DNA from: Streptomyces sp. ICC1
GTDB taxonomy: Bacteria > Actinomycetota > Actinomycetes > Streptomycetales > Streptomycetaceae
DNA length: 64,000 nt
Direction: 5' to 3'
NCBI RefSeq assembly: GCF_003287935.1
Contig: NZ_CP030287.1
Coordinates: 6,909,227 to 6,973,226 of the forward strand
In this document: one piece after another, positions 8,737 to 16,430 of the stretch
How the letters are laid out: every line of letters begins with the position of its first letter
Position numbering within the stretch: position 1 is the first letter of the stretch
Notes under the pieces: model-generated
Seen by the model: only the letters and a program-made list of their open reading frames with translations
What the model was told of the DNA's origin: nothing
The model's database searches: none
Position numbers and translations under genes: made by a program

Positions 8737-9680
8737 GCCGCCACCTCCGAGCGGGGGGCGAAGCGGCGCGCGACCAGGTCGGCCGCGAGGTTGACCAGGA
8801 CGGTGACGACTCCGAAGACGACGGCCATGCCCTGGACGACGGGGACGTCGCGGGCGGCGACGGCCTCGATGAGTACGGTGCCCAGGCCCGGGACGACGAA
8901 GAGGGCCTCCACGACGATGACGCCGCTCAGCAGCCAGTCGCAGGTGCGGGCCAGTTGCTGGGTGGCGGGGGCGAGGGCGTTGGGCAGGGCGTGCGTCCAG
9001 CGGATGCGTGAAGGGGATACTCCGTAGCGGCGCGCCTGGGCAACGTACGGCGACGCCATCGCGTCGATCATCCCGGCGCGCACCAGGCGGCTGATGGTGC
9101 ACACCGGCCGGGACAGCAGGACGATCACCGGCAGCACGAGTACGGCAGGCTCGGAGAAGACGTCCGCGCCCACGGCGGTGGGTGGCAGCCAGCCGAGCCA
9201 CAGCCCGAACACGGTCGCCAGCAGCACCCCGAAGGCGAATTCGGGTACGGCGTGCACGCCGAGGGTCAACGCGCTGACGCTCCGGTCCAGCAGGCCGCCC
9301 TCACGGCGGGCCGCCAGGACCCCGAGCCCGACGGAGAGCGGGACGAGCAGCGCGAGGGTGGCGGCGGCGAGGACGAGGGTGGGGCCGAGACCCGTGGCCA
9401 GGTAGCCGGTGACGGGCCGGCCGGTGACCAGGGAGGTGCCGAGGTCGCCGTGCAGCATGCCGGTGACCCAGTCCAGGAGCCGTGCGGAGGTAGGCCGGTC
9501 CAGGCCCATGGCCTCGCGGATGCGGGCGATGCGCTCGGGGTCGGGCTGGTCCCCGGCGAGGGCCACGGCCGCGTCACCGGGCAGGGCCTCGGTGAGGACG
9601 AAGATGAACAGGACCACGGCCGCCGTCTGCCCCAGACCGAGGAGCAGACGGCGGCCGACCCATGACAGGTGGAGCGTCAC
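8733..9680 (-). CDS. ABC transporter permease, DppB/NikB type
   Basis: A 315-residue membrane protein with the DppB/NikB architecture: a first helix (LGQTAAVVLFIFVLTEALPGD), a proline/aspartate-rich extracytoplasmic stretch (ERIREAMGLDRP-like) and about five more helices with a conserved YVAQARRYGVSPSRI coupling loop. The GTG start overlaps the stop of the solute-binding protein gene (GTGA). It is the channel partner of the following permease. Confidence 0.9.
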   Translation of the reverse strand: MTLHLSWVGRRLLLGLGQTAAVVLFIFVLTEALPGDAAVALAGDQPDPERIARIREAMGLDRPTSARLLDWVTGMLHGDLGTSLVTGRPVTGYLATGLGPTLVLAAATLALLVPLSVGLGVLAARREGGLLDRSVSALTLGVHAVPEFAFGVLLATVFGLWLGWLPPTAVGADVFSEPAVLVLPVIVLLSRPVCTISRLVRAGMIDAMASPYVAQARRYGVSPSRIRWTHALPNALAPATQQLARTCDWLLSGVIVVEALFVVPGLGTVLIEAVAARDVPVVQGMAVVFGVVTVLVNLAADLVARRFAPRSEVAA

Positions 9681-11248
9681 GCGAGCCAGATCTTGTCGAA
9701 GCGGGCCCAGTCGAGGGTGTTGGCGGGGGCTTCCTTGGACACCCCGCGCACCTTGGGGGTCGTGGCGACGATCCAGTCGGCGAAGCCCCAGATCAGGAAG
9801 CCTCCCTCGTCGTAGAGCCGACGCTGCATCCGCTCGTACAGCGCCGCGCGCTGGGTGGCGTCGCGGGTGGACTGGGCCTGCTGGTACAGGTCGTCGAAGT
9901 CCTTCTGCTGCCACTTGGTGGCGTTGGTGGTGGAGCCGGTCAGCAGCCGCTGCGAGACGTGGGACTCGATGGGCATGGCGCCGGACCGGTAGGAGGCGAA
10001 GGTTCCGGAGTTGAGAATGTCCTTCCAGTACGTGTCCTTGTTGCCGACCTTGACCTCGACCGTGACCCCGGCCTTGGCCGCCTGCTCCTTGAAGATTCCG
10101 GCGGCCTCGATGAAGCCGGTGGCGGCGGGGGCGGTGTCGAGGGTGACTTTGAGGCCTTCGGCGCCGGCCTCCTTCAGCAGTGCGCGGGCCTTCTCCAGGT
10201 CCTGGGTGCGCTGCGGCAGGTTGCTCGCGTAGTACTGGTAGCCCTTGCCGAAGAGGTCGTTGCCGATCTCGCCCGCGCCGGAGAGTGCCCCGTCGACGAG
10301 CTCCTTGCGGTCGGCGATGAGGAAGAAGGCCTGGCGGACCCGCTTGTCGTCGAACGGCGCCCGGTCGGTCTTCATCACGAAGCCCTGCATGCCGCTGCCG
10401 GGCAGGCGGACGACGTCGATCTTGCCCCCCTTGCCCTCGTGGGCGCGGGCGGTGGCCGGGTTGAGTTCGTGGGCGTACTCGACCTGGCCGCCGAGCAGGG
10501 CGCTCACACGCGCCGACTCCTCCGTCGCGACGACGAACTCCAGCTCGTCGAGGTGCGGCGCGCCCTCCCAGTAGGCGTCGTTGCGCTTGACCACGAGAGA
10601 GCTGCCGGGCTTGAAGGAGACGAAGCTGAACGGACCGGATCCGATGGGCTTGTCGAAGGTGGCGGCGTCCTTGGGGACGATGTACGCGCCGAAAGCCGCG
10701 AGCACGTTGGGGAACTCTGCGTACGGGCGCTTGAGCTTGAACTCGACGGTGGTCGCGTCCACGGCCCGGCTCGCGGCGAGGTCGATGGGCTCCAGCGAGG
10801 CCTTGGCCCGGAAGGTGCCCTTGGGATCGGCGATCCTGCCGTAGCTGTAGAGGACGTCCTCGGCGGTGACCGGCTTGCCGTCGTGGAAGGCGGCCTTGCG
10901 CAGGGTGATCCGCCAGGTGTCGAGGGCCTCGTTCGGCTCCCAGCGCTCGGCGAGCCGCGGGACGGGGGCGAGGTCGGCGCCGAAGTCGGCGAGCTTGTCG
11001 AAGAGGGCCTTGGCGCGGGCGGCGTCGACGAACAGGTTGGCCGCGTGCGGGTCGAGGGTCTCGTTGGCCCCGCCGCCGGCAAAGGCGGCGCGCAGCCGGC
11101 CGCCGGGCTTGGGGGTGCCGGCCTCGGCGTTCTTGGCGTCCGGCTCGGTGGATCCACCGCTGCCGCATCCGGCGGTGAGGGCCAGCACGGTGGCACTGCC
11201 GGCGATGATGAAAGTTCTTCGGGCGAGGCGGCTGGACTGGTCGTTCAC
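9677..11248 (-). CDS. Extracellular solute-binding lipoprotein, family 5 (peptide/nickel/opine class)
   Basis: A 523-residue SBP_bac_5 protein. The signal sequence carries an RR pair (residues 10-11) and a lipobox LTAGC with lipidation at C28, so it should be anchored on the outer face of the membrane. The body shows family features such as GGRLRAAF, LDPHAANLFVDAARAKALF, ITLRKAAFHDGKPVTAEDV and RQAFFLIADR. It delivers the ligand to the two permeases. Family 5 proteins bind peptides, nickel chelates, opines or metallophores and sequence alone does not decide. The GTG start overlaps the stop of the upstream methyltransferase gene by 3 bp within GTGA, which is unusual partner coupling for a binding protein. 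Confidence 0.92.
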   Translation of the reverse strand: MNDQSSRLARRTFIIAGSATVLALTAGCGSGGSTEPDAKNAEAGTPKPGGRLRAAFAGGGANETLDPHAANLFVDAARAKALFDKLADFGADLAPVPRLAERWEPNEALDTWRITLRKAAFHDGKPVTAEDVLYSYGRIADPKGTFRAKASLEPIDLAASRAVDATTVEFKLKRPYAEFPNVLAAFGAYIVPKDAATFDKPIGSGPFSFVSFKPGSSLVVKRNDAYWEGAPHLDELEFVVATEESARVSALLGGQVEYAHELNPATARAHEGKGGKIDVVRLPGSGMQGFVMKTDRAPFDDKRVRQAFFLIADRKELVDGALSGAGEIGNDLFGKGYQYYASNLPQRTQDLEKARALLKEAGAEGLKVTLDTAPAATGFIEAAGIFKEQAAKAGVTVEVKVGNKDTYWKDILNSGTFASYRSGAMPIESHVSQRLLTGSTTNATKWQQKDFDDLYQQAQSTRDATQRAALYERMQRRLYDEGGFLIWGFADWIVATTPKVRGVSKEAPANTLDWARFDKIWLA

Positions 11249-12057
11249 GAGGTGCTGTCTCCGTTGCTGTGATGGGGCTTGAGCCGGGCTACGAGGTGGA
11301 GGCGGTCGGAACTCGCGGTCCGATGGGGGGCCTCTCCTTCGCGCCAGGGCGGTTCGGTGCGGGGTCCGGGGCCGTCGTAGAGGTCGAGGACCTCGAACCC
11401 GGCCGTGGTGAGGAAGTACCGGAGCTCCTGGGGGAAGAGCAGGCGCCAGGCGGAGTGCTGCTCCGCCGGGGGCGAGTCGTCGTCCGTGGTCCAGGTCCGG
11501 CGGCGGCGCAGCAGCTGCGCCGCGTGGTCGACGTACAGCGTGGTGTGGGAGGTGTACGTGACGCCCCGCCACGCGGCGGTCGCGGTGCGGGGCCCGTCCA
11601 GCAGTTCGGTGGTGCCGAGGAAGAAGGCCCCGTTGCGCATCTCGGCGACGAGCAGTCCACCGGGGGTGAGGTGGGCGCGGCAGCGGGCGAGGAAGGCGGT
11701 GAGGTCGTCGTTGGTGTGGCAGTAGAGCAGGGCGCTGTCCAGGCAGACGACGGCGTCGAAGGTGGCCGCGAGGTCGAAGTCGCGCATGTCGGCGCGGTGG
11801 TAGGCAGGGCCGGGGTGACGGCTGCGGGCGTGCGCCAGCATCGACTCCGAGGTGTCGATGCCGGTGACCTGGCGGCCGGCCCGGTGGTGGAGCCAGGCGG
11901 CGTCGCGGCCGGTGCCGCAGCCGACGTCGAGGACGCGCTGGCCTGCGTCGTACCGTGCCAGCACGCTCTCGGCCCAGCGGGCCGCGAGGTGTTCCGGGTC
12001 GGGGAAGCGCTCTTCGTACAGCTCGGGATGGTCGGTCAGAAGGTTGCCAGTGGTCAT
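11245..12057 (-). CDS. Class I SAM-dependent methyltransferase heading the ABC operon
   Basis: A 270-residue protein with motif I VLDVGCGTGRDAAWL, motif II VTGIDTSESML and a VCLDSALLYCHTNDDL motif, close to the Methyltransf_25 group. It is translationally coupled to the solute-binding protein gene (GTGA). Coupling of a methyltransferase to an uptake system and to a convergent biosynthetic operon suggests it acts on the transported or precursor compound, for example for self-protection or reuse; that is inference. Its ATG also overlaps the stop of a NUDIX remnant. Confidence 0.85.
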   Translation of the reverse strand: MTTGNLLTDHPELYEERFPDPEHLAARWAESVLARYDAGQRVLDVGCGTGRDAAWLHHRAGRQVTGIDTSESMLAHARSRHPGPAYHRADMRDFDLAATFDAVVCLDSALLYCHTNDDLTAFLARCRAHLTPGGLLVAEMRNGAFFLGTTELLDGPRTATAAWRGVTYTSHTTLYVDHAAQLLRRRRTWTTDDDSPPAEQHSAWRLLFPQELRYFLTTAGFEVLDLYDGPGPRTEPPWREGEAPHRTASSDRLHLVARLKPHHSNGDSTS

Positions 12058-12254
12058 CGGGTCTCGCTTCGGGGGCAGGCGTCGGCACGTGGGGGTGCGG
12101 GGCCCTCGTCCTCGACGGGGAGGAGGGCGACCGCCACCGGAAGGGGGTTGCGATAGGCGACGGCGCCGCACGAGGGGCACGCGCGGGGCCAGTCGGCCGA
12201 ATCGAACAGCGCTCCACAGGTGGAGCAGTGCGAGTCCCTCAGGTGTGCCGGCAT
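12054..12254 (-). pseudogene. N-terminal zinc-ribbon remnant of a NUDIX hydrolase
   Basis: The 66 codons read as the zinc ribbon found ahead of some NUDIX domains: CSTCGALF ... ACPSCGAVAYRNPLPVAVALLPV. In intact proteins this leads into the NUDIX fold with the GX5EX7REUXEE box, but after LLPV the sequence turns into a 20-residue tail with no family resemblance and stops. The stop overlaps the ATG of the methyltransferase, so if transcribed it could act as a leader cistron for the ABC operon. Its start lies 24 bp from the divergent dipeptidase start. A genuine small zinc-ribbon protein is the alternative. Confidence 0.5.
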
Positions 12255-12277
12255 GCGGCGATGGTATGCCAAGGGGC

Positions 12278-12952
12278 ATGCGGATGCTGGCTGTTGTGAG
12301 CTGTGTGGGAGCCCTGCTGAACGGTGCGCCCGCCCCCGGGTTCGCGCCGCTGACCCACGTCGATCCGAGCATCGGCCAGGACATGCGGTACGCCGGCGCC
12401 CACAATTTCACCGGCGCCGTCGTGGACGGCTACGAGGAGCCCGTCTGCCTGCTCGCCCGGCCCGCCGCCGAGGCGCTGGCCCGGGCGCAGCGGGAGGTGC
12501 TGCGGCGCGGGTACTCCCTCCTGGTGTACGACTGCTACCGGCCGCAGCGGGCCGTGGACCGGTTCGTGCGGTGGGCCTCGGACGGGGCGGAGCGGTCGAC
12601 CAAGGCGGAGTTCTATCCCGCCGTGGAGAAGGACCGGCTGATCCCGGAGGGGTACATCGCCGAGAGGTCCGGGCACAGCCGCGGGAGCACGGTCGACGTG
12701 ACGCTCACGGACCTGCTCCGCGAACCGCTCGACATGGGGACCCCCTTCGACTTCTTCGACCCGCTCGCGCACACCGACGACCCGCGCGTCACGGGCCCCG
12801 CCCGTGCGCACCGGGACCTGCTGCGGAGCGCGCTGGCCGCCCAGGGGTTCGTGAACCTGCCCGAGGAGTGGTGGCACTTCACGTACAAGCCGGAGGCGTT
12901 CCCGGACACGTACTTCGACTTCCCCGTCTCTGTCGCGGCCGTCCGGCCCTGA
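12278..12952 (+). CDS. D-alanyl-D-alanine dipeptidase (VanX/DdpX family, M15D)
   Basis: A 224-residue zinc peptidase. The metal and catalytic residues are visible in SGHSRGSTVD (about residues 130-140, the SxHxxGxxxD motif) and EEWWHF (ExxWH, about 195-200); YDCYRPQRAV is another M15 hallmark. An N-terminal hydrophobic stretch ending near AP-AP looks like a signal peptide, pointing to an exported enzyme that trims D-Ala-D-Ala or related dipeptides rather than to the cytoplasmic VanX of a resistance cluster. There are no vanH/vanA genes beside it. AAGGGG precedes the ATG; ATG at 12284 is an alternative. Confidence 0.85.
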   Translation: MRMLAVVSCVGALLNGAPAPGFAPLTHVDPSIGQDMRYAGAHNFTGAVVDGYEEPVCLLARPAAEALARAQREVLRRGYSLLVYDCYRPQRAVDRFVRWASDGAERSTKAEFYPAVEKDRLIPEGYIAERSGHSRGSTVDVTLTDLLREPLDMGTPFDFFDPLAHTDDPRVTGPARAHRDLLRSALAAQGFVNLPEEWWHFTYKPEAFPDTYFDFPVSVAAVRP

Positions 12953-12966
12953 GTACGTTGCTCGGC

Positions 12967-13305
12967 ATGACTTTCAGTTCGTACGAGGAGTTCTGGCCCC
13001 ACTACGTCGCCATGCACTCCCGGGCCGCCACCCGCTGGGTCCACCTCTCCGGCACCCTCACCGGCCTCGCCGTCACGGCCTACGGGCTGGCGCGCGGCCG
13101 CCCGCGCTATCTCGCGGCGCTCCCCCTCATCGGGTACGGGACCGCCTGGCCGGCGCACTTCCTGATCGAGAAGAACAACCCGGCCACCTTCGGCAATCCG
13201 GGGTGGTCGCTGCGCGGGGACGCGCAGATGATCCGGATGATGCTGGCCGGACGGGACGCGGAGCTGGGCGAGATCGCGCGCAAGTGGCTCGCCGAGAACG
13301 GGTGA
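12967..13305 (+). CDS. DUF962 / Mpo1-like small membrane protein
   Basis: A 112-residue protein matching the DUF962 pattern: SYEEFWPHYVAMHSRAATRWVH at the N-terminus with conserved histidines, two hydrophobic segments, then PAHFLIEKNNPATFGNPGWSL. The yeast relative Mpo1 is a dioxygenase that shortens 2-hydroxy fatty acids; a similar role here is only possible. It begins 14 bp after the dipeptidase and may be cotranscribed with it. Confidence 0.85.
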   Translation: MTFSSYEEFWPHYVAMHSRAATRWVHLSGTLTGLAVTAYGLARGRPRYLAALPLIGYGTAWPAHFLIEKNNPATFGNPGWSLRGDAQMIRMMLAGRDAELGEIARKWLAENG

Positions 13306-13331
13306 CCGCCGGCGCCTTCCCGTGACAGACT

Positions 13332-13348
13332 TCTGACGGTTCGTCAGA
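13332..13348. promoter_or_regulatory. Palindromic operator before the DUF35/thiolase pair
   Basis: TCTGAC-GGTTC-GTCAGA, a perfect 6-bp inverted repeat with a 5-bp centre, sits 20 bp before the TTG start of the OB-fold gene and its ribosome binding site GGGAGGGG. The spacing fits a TetR-type repressor of acyl-CoA metabolism; which regulator binds is not known. Confidence 0.5.
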
Positions 13349-13368
13349 TTCTGCTTTCGGGAGGGGTC

Positions 13369-13830
13369 TTGGAACGCACACGCACACCCGTCGTGGACGG
13401 GTGGTTCACCGAGGACGACGCGGACGGCGGCGGCTTCCGCCTGCTCGGCAGCCGGTGCTCCGCCTGCGCCGCCGTGTTCTTCCCGCGCGAGGACGCGTAC
13501 TGCCGCAATCCGCGCTGCCCGGGCGGCGGGGAACTGGTCGAGGCGCCGCTGTCCCCGCGCGGCCGGATCTGGTCCTACACCGACGGGCGGTACCGGCCGC
13601 CGGCCCCCTACGTGTCCGACCCGGACGCGCCCTGGACCCCGTACACCCTGGTCGCGGTCGAGCTGGAGGCCGAGGGGATGGTCGTGCTGGGCCAGACGGT
13701 GCCCGGGGTGGGCGTCGGCGATCTGGCGGTGGGAATGGAGGTGGAGGTGGTGGCCGGCGTACTGAACGAGGACGCCGCCGGCACCACCTGGACGACCTGG
13801 CACTTCCGGCCCGTGGGGGTGGACGCGTGA
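13369..13830 (+). CDS. Zn-ribbon/OB-fold protein (DUF35, ChsH2-like accessory subunit)
   Basis: A 153-residue protein with an N-terminal rubredoxin-like zinc ribbon (CSACAAVFFPRE then CRNPRCPGGG) followed by an OB fold (GRIWSYT ... PYTLVAVELEAEGMVVLGQ). Family knowledge: DUF35 proteins are partner subunits of thiolase-like lipid-transfer enzymes, holding the pair together and helping acyl-CoA binding, as ChsH2 DUF35 does for the Ltp2 aldolase. The TTG start is supported by GGGAGGGG 7 bp upstream. The downstream thiolase starts inside its stop (GTGA), so the two are almost certainly made together. Confidence 0.88.
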   Translation: MERTRTPVVDGWFTEDDADGGGFRLLGSRCSACAAVFFPREDAYCRNPRCPGGGELVEAPLSPRGRIWSYTDGRYRPPAPYVSDPDAPWTPYTLVAVELEAEGMVVLGQTVPGVGVGDLAVGMEVEVVAGVLNEDAAGTTWTTWHFRPVGVDA

Positions 13831-15026
13831 GCGGCTCCTCCGCGGACGTGGCCGTCCTCGGGGCGGGCATGCACCCGTGGGGCAAGTGGGGCCGCAGCTT
13901 CGTCGAGTACGGGCGGGCCGCCGCCCGGGCCGCGCTCGCCGACGCGGGGCTCCAGTGGACGGACGTGCAGTCCATCGTCGGGGCCGACACCGTGCGGTCG
14001 GGCTACCCGGGCTACGTGGCCGGCGCCACCTTCGCCCAGGCGCTCGGCTGGCAGGGGGCCCGCGTGACCAGCGTCTACGCGGCCTGCGCGTCCGGCGCCC
14101 AGGCCATCGGGGCGGCCCGGGCGCAGATCCTGGCCGGGCTGGCCGACGTCGTGCTGGTGGTGGGGGCGGACGCCGCCCCCAAGGGGTTCTTCGCCCCCGC
14201 CGGCGGGGACCGGCCGGACGACCCGGACTGGCTGCGCTTCCGGGTCCTCGGGGCCACGAACCCGGCGTACTTCGCGCTGTACGCGCGGCGCCGCATGGCC
14301 GTGTACGGGGACACCGGCGAGGACTTCGCGCAGGTCAAGGTGAAGAACGCGGCGGCCGGGCTGCTGAACCCGAACGCCCGCTACCGCAAGGCCGTCACGG
14401 CCGAGGAGGTCGCGGCCTCGGCGATCGTGGCCGATCCGCTGCGGCTCCTCGACATCTGCGCCACCTCGGACGGGGGCGCCGCGCTCGTGCTGAGCAGCAT
14501 GGACTTCGCGCGCTCGCGGGGGATCGCGGACCCGGTGCGGATCCGGGCCGTGTCCACGGTCACGCCCACGTATCCCCGTACGGTCCTGGACCTGCCGGAC
14601 ATCGCCACCGACTCGGTGACCGCGGTGGCGCCGACCCCCGGCTCCTTCCGGTCCTCGATCGCGCGGGCCGCCTACGAGGAGGCGGGGCTGGGGCCGGAGG
14701 ACCTCTCGCTCGCCGAGGTGTACGACCTGTCCACCGCGCTGGAACTGGAGTGGTACGAGGACATCGGCCTGTGCGGGGAGGGCGAGGGCGCCAAGCTCGT
14801 GCGGGAGGGCGCCACCGCGCTCGGCGGCCGGATCCCGGTCAACACCAGCGGCGGGCTGGCCTCCTTCGGGGAGGCCGTGCCGGCGCAGGCCATCGCGCAG
14901 GTGTGCGAGCTGACGTGGCAGCTGCGGGGAACGGCCGGGGACCGGCAGGTGTCGGGCGCGCGGGCCGGGATCACCGCGAACCAGGGGCTGTTCGGCCACG
15001 GGTCCGCGGTCGTCGCGGTCCGGTAG
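13827..15026 (+). CDS. Thiolase-like lipid-transfer protein (SCP2 thiolase / Ltp2-type retro-aldolase)
   Basis: A 399-residue thiolase-fold protein. The first-domain cysteine is present (C87 in YAACASGAQAIG), but the second-domain histidine motif of true thiolases (GGxxxxGHPxGA) is replaced by GGLASFGEAVPAQA, and the C-terminal loop is NQGLFGHGSAVV. Loss of that His is what is seen in Ltp2-type proteins, which cleave beta-hydroxyacyl-CoA side chains by retro-aldol reaction with a DUF35 partner. The partner is encoded immediately upstream. No ChsH1/MaoC hydratase gene lies nearby, so it is either a stand-alone aldolase pair or borrows a hydratase from elsewhere. Confidence 0.85.
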   Translation: MSGSSADVAVLGAGMHPWGKWGRSFVEYGRAAARAALADAGLQWTDVQSIVGADTVRSGYPGYVAGATFAQALGWQGARVTSVYAACASGAQAIGAARAQILAGLADVVLVVGADAAPKGFFAPAGGDRPDDPDWLRFRVLGATNPAYFALYARRRMAVYGDTGEDFAQVKVKNAAAGLLNPNARYRKAVTAEEVAASAIVADPLRLLDICATSDGGAALVLSSMDFARSRGIADPVRIRAVSTVTPTYPRTVLDLPDIATDSVTAVAPTPGSFRSSIARAAYEEAGLGPEDLSLAEVYDLSTALELEWYEDIGLCGEGEGAKLVREGATALGGRIPVNTSGGLASFGEAVPAQAIAQVCELTWQLRGTAGDRQVSGARAGITANQGLFGHGSAVVAVR

Positions 15027-15033
15027 CCCGGGG

Positions 15034-15081
15034 CGTGCGGGCCCGCGTGCGGACCCGCGTGCGGACCCGCGTGCGGACCCG
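15034..15081. repeat. Four tandem copies of a 12-bp unit after the thiolase gene
   Basis: The unit CGTGCGGACCCG is repeated (first copy with one change) beginning 8 bp after the thiolase stop. It is followed by a GTACGCGG stretch able to pair with parts of the unit. It is probably slippage of GC-rich non-coding DNA. Confidence 0.7.
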
Positions 15082-15218
15082 TACGCGGGCCGTGCCGGAC
15101 GGGCGGACCCGCTGAACAGCCGCTGTTGTCCGAACGCTTGACGGCCCTTGGCGGCGGGTTCACACTCGCTCCACAGTCCCGCTCCGCGACCGGGACCCCG
15201 GAACCCCCCATGAGAGCT

Positions 15219-15254
15219 GCGGCCCGTACCCCAGTCGGCGGGGGTACGGGCCGC
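15219..15254. terminator. Hairpin between the thiolase gene and conservon 1
   Basis: A perfect 14-bp stem (GCGGCCCGTACCCC with its complement) and an 8-nt loop lie between two convergent transcription units. There is no T tract, as is common for actinobacterial terminators, so it can serve both directions. Confidence 0.7.
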
Positions 15255-15262
15255 CTCCATGT

Positions 15263-15318
15263 GGCGGGACCGGAAGCGGGACCGGAAGCGGGACCGGCGG
15301 GACCGGCGGGACCGGCAG
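15263..15318. repeat. GCGGGACCG-type tandem repeats before the cvnD1 stop
   Basis: Direct repeats of GCGGGACCGGAA and then GCGGGACCG follow one another between the hairpin and the 3' end of conservon 1. No gene was seen in the 330 bp between the thiolase and cvnD1; the stretch holds only this repeat, the 12-bp repeat and the hairpin. Confidence 0.6.
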
Positions 15319-15357
15319 CTGTCGGCCGGCCCCGGCGGACCCGGGCCGGCCGTCGGC

Positions 15358-15981
15358 CTACGCGCCCGCCGTCAGGGTCCGCCGGGCCCGGGACAGGTTC
15401 ATCGCGTGCTCCACGACCCCCACAAGGACGTCCTTGACCAGCTCGCGGTCCCGCGCGTCGCACAGCAGCACCGGTACCTCGGGGGCGAGGTCGAGGGCCT
15501 CGCGGACCGAGGCCACCGGGTGCCGGTCGGCGCCGTCGAAGCAGTTCACCGCGACCACGAAGGGGATCTCGCGCCGTTCGAAGTAGTCGATGGCGGCGAA
15601 GCAGTCGGCGAGCCGGCGCGTGTCGGCGAGGACCACCGCGCCGAGCGAGCCCTGGGCCAGCTCGTCCCACAGGAACCAGAACCGGTCCTGTCCGGGCGTA
15701 CCGAAGAGGTACAGCACCAGGTCCTCGCGCAGCGTGATGCGCCCGAAGTCCATGGCCACGGTGGTGGTGCTCTTGCCCTCCACTCCCCCCGTGTCGTCGA
15801 TGCCGCGGCCCGGCTCGGAGAGCCGTTCCTCCGTCCGGAGCGGCCTGATCTCGCTCACCGCACTGACCAGGGTGGTCTTGCCCACCCCGAAACCGCCCGC
15901 GACCAGGATCTTGAGGGTCAGCGGCTCGACCGGCGACACGGCATGCATCGCGCCGGTGCGGCTAGAGCGCCCGAAGGCCAT
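15358..15981 (-). CDS. cvnD: Conservon GTPase-like protein CvnD (conservon 1)
   Basis: A 207-residue Ras/MglA-like P-loop protein: G1 GGFGVGKTTLV, G3 FGTPGQDRFWFLW and a G4-like VNCFDG. In Streptomyces such proteins switch with the histidine-kinase-like CvnA and its partners in membrane-proximal complexes that tune development and secondary metabolism. Its start overlaps the 3' end of cvnC by 20 bp, exactly the overlap seen in conservon 2. It is the last gene of a four-gene operon; no P450 (cvnE) follows. Confidence 0.9.
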   Translation of the reverse strand: MAFGRSSRTGAMHAVSPVEPLTLKILVAGGFGVGKTTLVSAVSEIRPLRTEERLSEPGRGIDDTGGVEGKSTTTVAMDFGRITLREDLVLYLFGTPGQDRFWFLWDELAQGSLGAVVLADTRRLADCFAAIDYFERREIPFVVAVNCFDGADRHPVASVREALDLAPEVPVLLCDARDRELVKDVLVGVVEHAMNLSRARRTLTAGA

Positions 15982-16420
15982 CGATCACCTCACGCAGTAT
16001 GGATTCGTCTGGCAGTTCGGCCGGAGGTACCGGCCGGGTCACGTGGACCAGTTCGTCGGCGGCGAGGTCGCCGATCAGGACGCGTACGACGCCGAGGGCG
16101 AGGTCGAGGTCCGCCGCGAGTTCCGCGACGGACTGCGGGCGTTCCCGGCACAGCCCGAGGATGTGGGCGTGTTCCGGGGACAGCGTCGCGTCCCAGACCG
16201 GGTCGTCGGCCGCGGACTCCGCGACCACGAGCGCGATGAGGTCGAGCCGGTGCTGGCCCGCGTGGCTGGTCCGGCCGCGGGTCATCGCGTACGGGCGTAC
16301 GACGGGGCCCGCGTCGTCGTCGAACCACTGGTCGCCGGCCGCGGCGGGGGCCTCCTCCGAGGTCCCGCCGGCGGCCGCGCCGGGGGTGCGGGCGGGATGG
16401 TCCTGGCCTGGTTCGCTCAT
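15962..16420 (-). CDS. cvnC: Conservon DUF742 protein CvnC (conservon 1)
   Basis: A 152-residue DUF742 protein with the family core VVRPYAMTRGRT, LDLIALVV and HAHILGLCRERPQSVAELA, a winged-helix-like domain, ending in DLAADELVHVTRPVPP. CvnC links CvnB and CvnD in conservon complexes. I chose the ATG that gives MSEPGQDHP; a GTG 60 bp further upstream would add 20 residues and overlap cvnB. The N-terminal 40 residues are acidic and low in complexity, as is usual. Confidence 0.85.
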   Translation of the reverse strand: MSEPGQDHPARTPGAAAGGTSEEAPAAAGDQWFDDDAGPVVRPYAMTRGRTSHAGQHRLDLIALVVAESAADDPVWDATLSPEHAHILGLCRERPQSVAELAADLDLALGVVRVLIGDLAADELVHVTRPVPPAELPDESILREVIDGLRAL

Positions 16421-16430
16421 GCCGTCCGAC

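Noticed and set aside
12278..12952. VanX-like gene considered as part of a glycopeptide resistance cluster
   Set aside because: No vanH, vanA or vanRS neighbours, and the protein appears to be exported.
15034..15081. Tandem 12-bp repeat considered as a replication or partition iteron array
   Set aside because: Only four copies, extremely GC-rich, next to a stop codon and with no rep or par gene nearby.
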